DNA of 5,056 nt from assembly GCA_946530355.1 (NCBI GenBank), contig CAMNAB010000172.1:1-5056 (forward strand). Reading direction: 5' to 3'. Positions within the stretch are counted from its first letter, which is position 1; every line of letters starts with the position of its first letter. This DNA is from Firm-04 sp003446315 (GTDB lineage Bacteria; Bacillota; Clostridia; Oscillospirales; Ruminococcaceae). The notes under the pieces were generated by a model that was given only the letters and a program-made list of their open reading frames with translations, was not told the origin of the DNA and ran no database searches. Below are positions 1 through 4,521 of this stretch, in pieces. Position numbers and translations under genes: made by a program.

Positions 1-62
1 CGCGTCCTCTATGACCTCACTCCGAAGCCTTGCGCTACAATTGAGTGGGAATAATTGCATTT

Positions 63-96
63 TTCTGAAAAGTCGCGCATCTGCGCGGTTTCAGAA
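63..96. repeat. GC-rich two-part hairpin near the left end
   Basis: Outer arms TTCTGAAA (63-70) and TTTCAGAA (89-96) pair perfectly. Inside them CGCGC (74-78) and GCGCG (83-87) pair around an ATCT tetraloop, with a small asymmetric internal loop (AGT against G). No T-run follows directly, so it is not a canonical intrinsic terminator. It may be a protein-binding or structural site at the element end, or part of an upstream transcript. The pairing is seen directly; the role is unknown. Confidence 0.5.
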
Positions 97-112
97 GGCG
101 CATGCGGCAAAA

Positions 113-132
113 TGGCAACATTTTGGCAACAT
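113..132 (+). repeat. tandem TGGCAACAT repeat, possible integrase arm sites
   Basis: TGGCAACAT occurs at 113-121 and 124-132, an 11-bp period close to one helical turn, with a degenerate third copy (CGGCAAAAT, 105-113) just upstream. Short direct repeats close to an element end and facing an integrase module are typical of arm-type binding sites for tyrosine recombinases with an N-terminal arm-binding domain, like the one encoded here. That function is inferred from position and pattern only. The crossover core cannot be fixed without the other end of the element. Confidence 0.35.
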
Positions 133-151
133 AGGGTATTATTCAAGAATT

Positions 152-189
152 AGAGCGAACTGGTTTTTCAGCCAGTTCGCTCTTTTTTT
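152..189 (+). terminator. strong intrinsic terminator
   Basis: A perfect 12-bp stem, AGAGCGAACTGG (152-163) with CCAGTTCGCTCT (172-183), closes an 8-base loop and is followed by six T residues (184-189). On the plus strand this is a textbook Rho-independent terminator, so it should stop transcripts entering from the left. The repressor gene ends 35 bp to the right and reads towards it. On the minus strand the bases after the stem are T-poor (AATTCTTG), so leftward termination would be weaker. It may insulate the element from flanking transcription. Confidence 0.85.
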
Positions 190-218
190 GTTGTATTTAG
201 TATTATGGTGCAGACTCA

Positions 219-854
219 TCACATAAATCCATCAAATGATCCGTCAAAGAATTCTTCAGGAGGGTCTAGATCCTCTGGCCTTTCTGGTGCATATATGGGC
301 TCGACGTCTGCTCGTGCGTCGGCCCCCGAAGATTCATCAATTTCTTTTATCTGTTCAAGAATGTCTCTCATTTCCTCCATCGTTATTGGGCCATCTATAT
401 AATGTCCGTCATTTTTGCCCGGAAACTGGTAACGCCAATTGTCATAAGTCCAACCAGAGATGCTTCCATTTTCATATCGCAGTGATTGAATCAACCACGC
501 TTCAAGCATTTGACGCAGAACTTTTGCTGTATCGGATTTTGCCTCTTCATCAATTAAGATTACAGTTTTTCCGCTTACTCTGCCGACTCGAAATAATGAT
601 TCGTCTTCCAACGCAAAAAAAGAATGAAGAATACCGACGGAAGATTTTGTATCTATCACAATCGCGTCAACAGAAACATTTAGCGCCTTAGCGATGCGGG
701 ACATCAGTTCTGCTCGCGGCACACGCAAATCCGATTCATACTGCGCTATACGAGCGTCCGCTGTTGCCTCCGAAAAACCAAGCTTCAGTCCCAATTCTTT
801 TTGCGTTAAGCCTCTTCTCATGCGAATATGGCGAATCCGCGAACCAATAGACAT
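219..854 (-). CDS. XRE-family transcriptional repressor
   Basis: This 211-residue protein has an N-terminal Cro/C1-type helix-turn-helix (about residues 4-61) with the classic LTQKELGLKLGFSEAT recognition region, followed by a slightly extended loop before RIAQYESDLRVP. The middle part (about 72-170) matches no domain I can name. The tail (about 172-211) is acidic and proline-rich, with PERPEDLDPPEEFFDG. There is no visible S24/LexA peptidase part, so RecA-driven self-cleavage is not expected. I chose the ATG at 854 because GAGAGG lies 9 bases upstream and the HTH starts at once; an upstream in-frame ATG at 896 would only add a non-conserved leader. It is divergent from the integrase operon, the usual position of the repressor controlling excision and mobilization. 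The gene looks more AT-rich than the integrase operon, which may reflect separate ancestry. The HTH call is secure; the regulatory target is inferred from position. Confidence 0.88.
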   Translation of the reverse strand: MSIGSRIRHIRMRRGLTQKELGLKLGFSEATADARIAQYESDLRVPRAELMSRIAKALNVSVDAIVIDTKSSVGILHSFFALEDESLFRVGRVSGKTVILIDEEAKSDTAKVLRQMLEAWLIQSLRYENGSISGWTYDNWRYQFPGKNDGHYIDGPITMEEMRDILEQIKEIDESSGADARADVEPIYAPERPEDLDPPEEFFDGSFDGFM

Positions 855-907
855 AATAATCATCCTCTCTGATGACATGCCCAACAAATCGTGCATGTCG
901 CGAGTTC

Positions 908-937
908 ATTATAACACAATGCAATCAGGTCTGTCAA
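908..937 (-). promoter_or_regulatory. strong promoter of the repressor gene
   Basis: On the minus strand TTGACA (932-937) and TATAAT (908-913) are both perfect sigma-A hexamers, separated by 18 bp, and the -10 is preceded by an extended TGT element. Transcription should start near 901, giving a leader of about 47 bases before the repressor ATG at 854. It is clearly stronger by sequence than the opposing promoter, as expected if the repressor dominates in the integrated state. Confidence 0.85.
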
Positions 938-949
938 GAGAATAGAATC

Positions 950-965
950 TTCATTAAATAATGAA
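950..965. promoter_or_regulatory. 16-bp palindrome between divergent promoters, candidate operator
   Basis: TTCATTA (950-956), AA, TAATGAA (959-965) is a perfect inverted repeat. It lies between the -35 box of the leftward promoter (932-937) and that of the rightward promoter (981-986). A dimeric XRE repressor often binds such a palindrome to control both directions. The palindrome is directly visible; assigning it to the repressor is inference, and AT-rich sequence can give palindromes by chance. Confidence 0.45.
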
Positions 966-980
966 AATAAATCAGGGGTA

Positions 981-1009
981 TTGACAAACTACCATCAATG
1001 ATGTGTACT
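981..1009 (+). promoter_or_regulatory. probable promoter of the excisionase-integrase operon
   Basis: TTGACA (981-986) is a perfect -35 hexamer. Seventeen bases later TGTACT (1004-1009) matches the -10 consensus at four of six positions. Transcription would start near 1016, leaving a leader of about 100 bases that includes the tandem TTTAGYAAA repeat. No better -10 was found at 16-18 bp spacing. A good -35 with a weak -10 fits a controllable promoter, but the start site is not proven. Confidence 0.5.
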
Positions 1010-1023
1010 GAATATGCTAAGAC

Positions 1024-1041
1024 TTTAGCAAATTTAGTAAA
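1024..1041. repeat. tandem TTTAGYAAA repeat, candidate operator or excisionase site
   Basis: TTTAGCAAA (1024-1032) is followed directly by TTTAGTAAA (1033-1041), and each unit is itself nearly palindromic. The pair lies just downstream of the predicted rightward start site and upstream of the excisionase-like gene. It could bind the repressor as a roadblock or the excisionase-like protein for autoregulation. The repeat is seen; the role is inferred. Confidence 0.35.
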
Positions 1042-1117
1042 TCATAGGCAAGAAGCTGTTCAACGTAGAATAGGGTGAATACGCAAAACAGCCCAAATGC
1101 GGAAGGAGGTGAACACA

Positions 1118-1321
1118 ATGAGCGATAATCTGTTTCTGACGGCGCCGGAAGTCGCAAAGATGTTGGGTATTTCTGTCGCATTTGCGTACAAAATCATGCG
1201 CGACCTGAACGAAGAGCTGAAAGCAAAGGGATTCATCGTGGTGTCGGGGCGCGTCAATCGGCAGTATTTCCTGGAGCGCACCTGCTACGGTGTGTCCAAA
1301 CCGATCAGAAAGGAGAACTAA
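1118..1321 (+). CDS. excisionase-like HTH protein
   Basis: A 67-residue basic protein with an N-terminal winged-helix/HTH of the MerR-Xis type: LTAPEVAKMLGIS (about 7-19) is the first helix-turn-helix, followed by a long helix to about residue 37 and a wing ending in GRVNRQYFLERTCYG (about 44-58). Such proteins bind and bend DNA at element ends, steering the integrase towards excision. An in-frame ATG exists at 1097, but the near-complete anti-SD match AAGGAGGTGA (1103-1112) sits just before the ATG at 1118, so that start is preferred. The stop lies two bases before the integrase ATG, so the pair is co-transcribed and probably translationally coupled. It may also regulate its own promoter. 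The family call is good; excision activity is inferred from its place next to the integrase. Confidence 0.8.
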   Translation: MSDNLFLTAPEVAKMLGISVAFAYKIMRDLNEELKAKGFIVVSGRVNRQYFLERTCYGVSKPIRKEN

Positions 1322-1323
1322 TC

Positions 1324-2418
1324 ATGTCAGTCAGCAAAGACGGGAAAGGCGGCTGGCGCGTTTTGTACCGCTATGTCGACTTCAAAGGAGCTATCAAGCA
1401 GACGCAGAAGCGCGGGTTTGCCACGCAGAGAGCGGCAAAGAACTGGGAAGAGGAGCATGTGAAAAAGCAGCAGTTTGATCTCGGCATGCTGTTCGGCAGC
1501 TTCACGGATCTCTATATCGCCGACAAGCAGCCGCGCATCCGCGAAAGCACGATGAACACGAAGATGCACATCATCCGCACGAAGATTCTGCCGTACTTCG
1601 GGCACCGGAGAATGGTGGACATTCAGCCGCGCGATATCATCAAATGGCAGAATGAAATGCTCAAAACCAAAACTTCAGACGGCAAGCCGCTTTCACCGGA
1701 CTATCTCCGTACGCTGCACGCACAGCTTTCCGCAATCTTCAATCACGCAGTGCAGTTTTACGGATTGTCTTCTAATCCGGTCAGAAAAGCCGGACTCATC
1801 GGCGAAAAGGGTGCGCGGGAGATGCTGTTCTGGACGAAGGCGGAATACAACCGCTTCGCAGAAGTGATGATGGACAAGCCTGAGATGTACTACGCATTCG
1901 AGGTGTTCTACTGGACCGGATGCCGCTGCGGAGAATTGCTCGCGCTTACGCCCGAAGACTGGGATTTTGAGAAGAATATGCTGCGGATCAACAAGTCTTA
2001 TCAGCGTATCAAGGGACAGGATGTCATCACCGATCCGAAAACGCCGAAGGGCAAACGCCTGATCAGCATTCCGGCATTTCTTGCAGAAGAGATTCAGGAC
2101 TATCTGAAATCGCTTTACGGAATCAGAAAGACGGACCGGATGTTCCAGCTTTCCAAGCACAGTCTGCATCGGGCATTGCAGAGCGGAGCCGAAGCCGCCG
2201 GTGTGAAGAAGATTCGCGTGCATGATCTGCGGCACTCCCATGTTTCTCTTCTGTTTGAAATGGGATACTCTGCGGTTGCAATCGCAGAACGGGTCGGGCA
2301 CAGGAGCATTGACATCACTTACCGATACGCGCATATGTTTCCGAGTGTGCAGAAGGACATGGCGGTAAAGCTCGATCAGATGCGGAGGGATGACGAAGAT
2401 GTCGCAGCGGAAACTTGA
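1324..2418 (+). CDS. int: tyrosine recombinase integrase
   Basis: A complete 364-residue phage-type integrase that catalyses site-specific integration and excision. Domains in order: an AP2-like arm-binding region (about 4-46), a SAM-like core-binding domain (about 57-143), and the catalytic domain (about 166-345). The visible catalytic set is intact: Arg201 in TGCRCGELLAL, a lysine in the TPKGKRLISIP region (Lys239-Lys244), His300 and Arg303 in VHDLRHSH, His326 in ERVGHRSID, and the nucleophile Tyr335 in TYRYAHM. AAAGGAG (1309-1315) precedes the ATG by 8 bases. It follows the excisionase-like gene by two bases, and its 3' end overlaps the RHH gene. Nothing suggests decay. The target site in the host is not identifiable from this window, because the order of int relative to the end (behind a divergent repressor) leaves the att core open. 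Confidence 0.96.
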   Translation: MSVSKDGKGGWRVLYRYVDFKGAIKQTQKRGFATQRAAKNWEEEHVKKQQFDLGMLFGSFTDLYIADKQPRIRESTMNTKMHIIRTKILPYFGHRRMVDIQPRDIIKWQNEMLKTKTSDGKPLSPDYLRTLHAQLSAIFNHAVQFYGLSSNPVRKAGLIGEKGAREMLFWTKAEYNRFAEVMMDKPEMYYAFEVFYWTGCRCGELLALTPEDWDFEKNMLRINKSYQRIKGQDVITDPKTPKGKRLISIPAFLAEEIQDYLKSLYGIRKTDRMFQLSKHSLHRALQSGAEAAGVKKIRVHDLRHSHVSLLFEMGYSAVAIAERVGHRSIDITYRYAHMFPSVQKDMAVKLDQMRRDDEDVAAET

Positions 2419-2743
2419 TGCTCATGGACGGTTCCGTTCCGTAAGTGCTTGCTTTCGCGTTTCACCGGAAGAAAACGAAATGCTGAATCGGCTGGTCGCA
2501 CTGTCCGGTCTGAGCAAAAGAGAGTACATTGCAAGGCGGGTGCTGCAGCAGGACATCATGGTGCAGGGCAATCCGCGCGTCTTCAAAGCATTGAAAACAC
2601 AGCTTGCGGCAGTGCTGGATGAACTGCGGCGCATCAAGTGCGGCGGCACGGTCGATGATGAACTGCTCGGCCTGATTGCGCACATTGCAGAAATCATGGC
2701 CGGCATGAAGGAGGAGAGTGAATGGACGGACACAAAAAAATGA
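2399..2743 (+). CDS. ribbon-helix-helix protein, MobC-like accessory factor
   Basis: A 114-residue protein. Residues about 14-50 fit a ribbon-helix-helix: a strand SVSACFRVS, then helix PEENEMLNRLVALSG, then SKREYIARRVL. This arrangement is seen in MobC/relaxosome accessory proteins and in plasmid regulators. The rest (about 58-104) is helical with a conserved-looking LKTQLAAVLDELRRI stretch. It starts inside the integrase 3' end and runs 22 bp into the ATPase gene. Two ATGs are possible; the one at 2399 has GGAGGG (2384-2389) at a 9-base spacing, while that at 2390 is almost touching the same site, so 2399 is preferred. It may bind the candidate oriT or the repeat array, or autoregulate the operon. 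The RHH fold is reasonably clear; the exact role is not. Confidence 0.7.
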   Translation: MSQRKLDAHGRFRSVSACFRVSPEENEMLNRLVALSGLSKREYIARRVLQQDIMVQGNPRVFKALKTQLAAVLDELRRIKCGGTVDDELLGLIAHIAEIMAGMKEESEWTDTKK

Positions 2744-3864
2744 CCGCTCCGGAATCACCTGTTGGCGCAGGTGCGGAGCAGTCACAGTCGTTAGACACTA
2801 CTATTATACCAGATAACGCGCAGGAATGCAAGATGCAGGACGAAACTTTTTCACAGATGCAGCTGGATATCCTGCAAATGCTCGATCCTTCCTTCCTCGC
2901 AACCATTTCGATGCAGGAACTCTACGAGCGAATCTTCCAGCGAAAACCGCCGATTATTGACGGACTGCTGTACACCGGAACGTATCTGTTTGTCGGCGCG
3001 CCGAAACTCGGAAAGAGTTTCTTCATGGCGCAGCTTGCCTACCATGTCAGCACGGGTACTCCCTTATGGGAGTATCCGGTGCGGCGGGGAACGGTACTCT
3101 ATCTTGCGCTCGAAGATGATTACCGACGATTGCAGGAACGGCTTTACCGAATGTTCGGCACAGCGGAATCTGACCGGCTCTATTTTTCGATCAGGGCAAA
3201 TCAGATCAGCAAGGGGTTAGAGGAACAGCTTGCCGGATTCATCGGGCATCACCCGGACACTTCGCTCATCATCATTGACACATTGCAAAAGATTCGGGAG
3301 ATGAGCAGCGATGCATACAGCTACGCAAGCGACTACGAAGTCATCACGAAGCTGAAAGGCTTTGCCGACAAGAATCACATTTGCCTGATGCTCGTGCATC
3401 ACACGCGGAAGCAGCAGTCTGACGATAAGTTCGACATGATCTCCGGCACGAACGGTTTGCTCGGCGCGGCAGACGGCGCGTTTCTCCTGCACAAGGAGAA
3501 GCGTACCTCTGCTTCTGCCATTCTCGAAATCTCCGGACGCGATCAGCAGGACCAGCGGCTCTATCTTACGCGGAATCCGACAAAGCTCTCCTGGGATTTG
3601 GAGAAGAAGGAGAACGATCTCTGGCAGGAACCGCCGGAGCCTTTGCTTGAAGCTATCGCCAAACTTGTCTCGAAAGAGAAACCGGAATGGAGCGGAACTG
3701 CAACAGAACTGGTCGCGGCGCTCGGTCTGGATTTGAAGCCGAACACGCTGACGCTGAAACTGAATGTCAATGCAAGCCGTCTTTCTATGGCGTACAATAT
3801 TCATTATTCTTCCGGTCGTTCACACAACGGACGGAGCATTCAGCTCACGCTCCGTTCAGAGTAA
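2722..3864 (+). CDS. RepA-like AAA/RecA-fold ATPase
   Basis: A 380-residue P-loop ATPase of the AAA_25/RepA-helicase type, related to hexameric DnaB-like plasmid helicases. An unstructured, glutamine-rich leader (1-45) precedes the core. Walker A is GAPKLGKS (92-99); LYLALEDDYRRLQERL (126-141) carries the acidic residues that follow the second strand; Walker B is LIIIDT (182-187, Asp186); LMLVHHTRK (222-230) is the sensor-like strand; and SGTNGLLGAADGAFLL (241-256) and LEISGRDQ (268-275) complete the RecA core. A C-terminal part (about 305-380) looks like a small DNA-binding winged helix. AGGAGG (2709-2714) lies 7 bases before the ATG at 2722; a second ATG at 2740 overlaps the upstream stop as ATGA. 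It likely drives replication of the excised element. The repeat array right after its stop supports this. Helicase activity is inferred from the family. Confidence 0.88.
   Translation: MDGHKKMTAPESPVGAGAEQSQSLDTTIIPDNAQECKMQDETFSQMQLDILQMLDPSFLATISMQELYERIFQRKPPIIDGLLYTGTYLFVGAPKLGKSFFMAQLAYHVSTGTPLWEYPVRRGTVLYLALEDDYRRLQERLYRMFGTAESDRLYFSIRANQISKGLEEQLAGFIGHHPDTSLIIIDTLQKIREMSSDAYSYASDYEVITKLKGFADKNHICLMLVHHTRKQQSDDKFDMISGTNGLLGAADGAFLLHKEKRTSASAILEISGRDQQDQRLYLTRNPTKLSWDLEKKENDLWQEPPEPLLEAIAKLVSKEKPEWSGTATELVAALGLDLKPNTLTLKLNVNASRLSMAYNIHYSSGRSHNGRSIQLTLRSE
2803..2831 (-). promoter_or_regulatory. possible antisense promoter inside the ATPase gene start
   Basis: On the minus strand a perfect TATAAT (2803-2808) is preceded by an extended TGG element and, 17 bp further up, by TTGCAT (2826-2831), a three-of-six match to the -35 consensus. 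The local sequence is AT-rich compared with the surrounding gene. Transcription would start near 2796 and run leftward across the ATPase start codon and ribosome binding site (2709-2724). No clear leftward terminator was found down to about 2600, though GGCCTGATT (2669-2677) and AATCATGGCC (2692-2701) can form a stem with one bulge. Speculative. Confidence 0.3.
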
Positions 3865-3866
3865 AG

Positions 3867-3949
3867 CGTGACGATCCGTGACGATCGTGACGATGTTTTG
3901 AGGGTGGGGGTATGTCTAAAAGATCGTCACCATCGTCACGACCGTCACG
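3867..3949. repeat. iteron-like convergent repeat array, candidate replication origin
   Basis: Three direct copies of CGTGACGAT lie at 3867-3875, 3877-3885 and 3886-3894. After a 28-base spacer rich in G, three inverted copies follow at 3923-3931 (ATCGTCACC), 3932-3940 (ATCGTCACG) and 3941-3949 (ACCGTCACG). The arms can pair over about 27 bp, with TTTT (3896-3899) and AAAA inside the spacer able to extend the stem. The 9-10 bp spacing and place two bases after the ATPase stop resemble iterons of a plasmid origin; autoregulatory operator or termination structure are alternatives. A reading frame from ATG 3912 crosses the right arm, but its low-complexity Ser/Arg/Pro product there reflects the repeat. 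Confidence 0.75.
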
Positions 3950-3989
3950 CCGCGTAGAATATCAAAACGAAAATCATGAGGTGATTTGT

Positions 3990-4325
3990 ATGAAATCCAC
4001 AAACGGAAATCTCGGCCCTGTCGCTGTCACGCTGGATCGCGGACAGGTCAATGCGCTTCTGCAAACGCTGAACTGTATCTCTGTCACGGACACAGAGAAT
4101 CAGTACGCAAAGGATGCTGCCAAGCTGAAAGATAAGATCATCAAGCACGGGCGCACCTTCACGCATAAGGAAGCGGACAGCGTGTCGCTGTATTTCTATG
4201 AGAACGAAGCGTCCAGCCTGATTCGCCTGCTGTCACTTTTTCTTTTTTCAGCTGAGGATATTTCGACAGACTACTTTCCCGAAATCGGGCGCATCCATAA
4301 AAAGGGCTTGGGAATTCCCAAATAA
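3990..4325 (+). CDS. small protein of unknown function
   Basis: A 111-residue protein I do not recognise as a named family. An N-terminal VAVTLDRGQVNALLQTLN (11-28) looks like a strand followed by a helix; the middle (about 36-56) is charged, with KDAAKLKDKIIKHGR; a later helix SLYFYENEASSLIRLLSLFLF (66-86) is hydrophobic and aromatic but interrupted by charged residues, so it is more likely a packed helix than a membrane segment. GAGGTGA (3978-3984) lies 5 bases before the ATG at 3990. A longer in-frame start at 3912 would add 26 residues encoded by the repeat array and is less likely. It lies between the candidate replication origin and the candidate oriT, so a role in replication or mobilization is possible, but nothing in the sequence proves one. 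Confidence 0.75.
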   Translation: MKSTNGNLGPVAVTLDRGQVNALLQTLNCISVTDTENQYAKDAAKLKDKIIKHGRTFTHKEADSVSLYFYENEASSLIRLLSLFLFSAEDISTDYFPEIGRIHKKGLGIPK

Positions 4326-4521
4326 GCGGAGCATCACTTTTCCGTCAGACCGTGCAGACGGTTTGACTGAAACCCAATCAGTGAAGCGGAGCAAAACGTC
4401 AGTTGAGTATGGTCTAAGAGGGGCGTACACAACTGGTATTGGGTCATCTATCTGAAAAGTACATGAAACGCTGTTTTTCGGAGTTTTTCATCACCTGTCT
4501 GATAAAAGAAAGGAGTGCCGC
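4326..4521. other. structured non-coding region upstream of the relaxase, candidate oriT
   Basis: This gene-free stretch holds several repeats. GTCAGACC (4344-4351) pairs with GGTTTGAC (4360-4367) with one G-T wobble. CAGTTGAGTA (4400-4409) pairs with TACACAACTG (4426-4435) with one A-A mismatch, around a 16-base purine-rich loop. ACCCAAT (4372-4378) and ATTGGGT (4438-4444) form a wider inverted repeat around that hairpin. The 10-mer AAGCGGAGCA occurs at 4324-4333 and 4384-4393, exactly 60 bp apart. MobV relaxases usually nick in an inverted-repeat oriT just upstream of their own gene, which fits. I do not see the pMV158-type nick sequence, so the nick site is not assigned. Confidence 0.5.

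Noticed and set aside
11..226. 71-codon rightward reading frame
   Set aside because: It runs through the GC-rich hairpin and the intrinsic terminator, has no ribosome binding site, and its product has no protein-like pattern.
236..691. 151-codon rightward reading frame opposite the repressor
   Set aside because: It lies antisense to a well-supported HTH protein and has no ribosome binding site or recognisable motif.
1693..2334. 213-codon leftward reading frame opposite the integrase
   Set aside because: The opposite strand encodes an integrase with an intact catalytic set; this frame has no domain signature and arises from the codon pattern.
3217..3804. 195-codon leftward reading frame opposite the ATPase
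   Set aside because: It is a shadow of the ATPase coding strand, without a start signal or family motif.
3867..3949. CRISPR array
   Set aside because: The repeat units are 9 bp with at most one base between them and are inverted in the second half; no spacers of CRISPR length exist and no cas gene is present.
3912..3989. Extended N-terminus of the small unknown protein from ATG 3912
   Set aside because: The added residues are translated repeat sequence (Ser/Arg/Pro-rich), while the ATG at 3990 has a well-spaced GAGGTGA; kept only as an alternative.
4344..4367. Intrinsic terminator after the small unknown protein
   Set aside because: The stem is short, has a wobble pair and is not followed by a T-run; an oriT-type structure is a better explanation.
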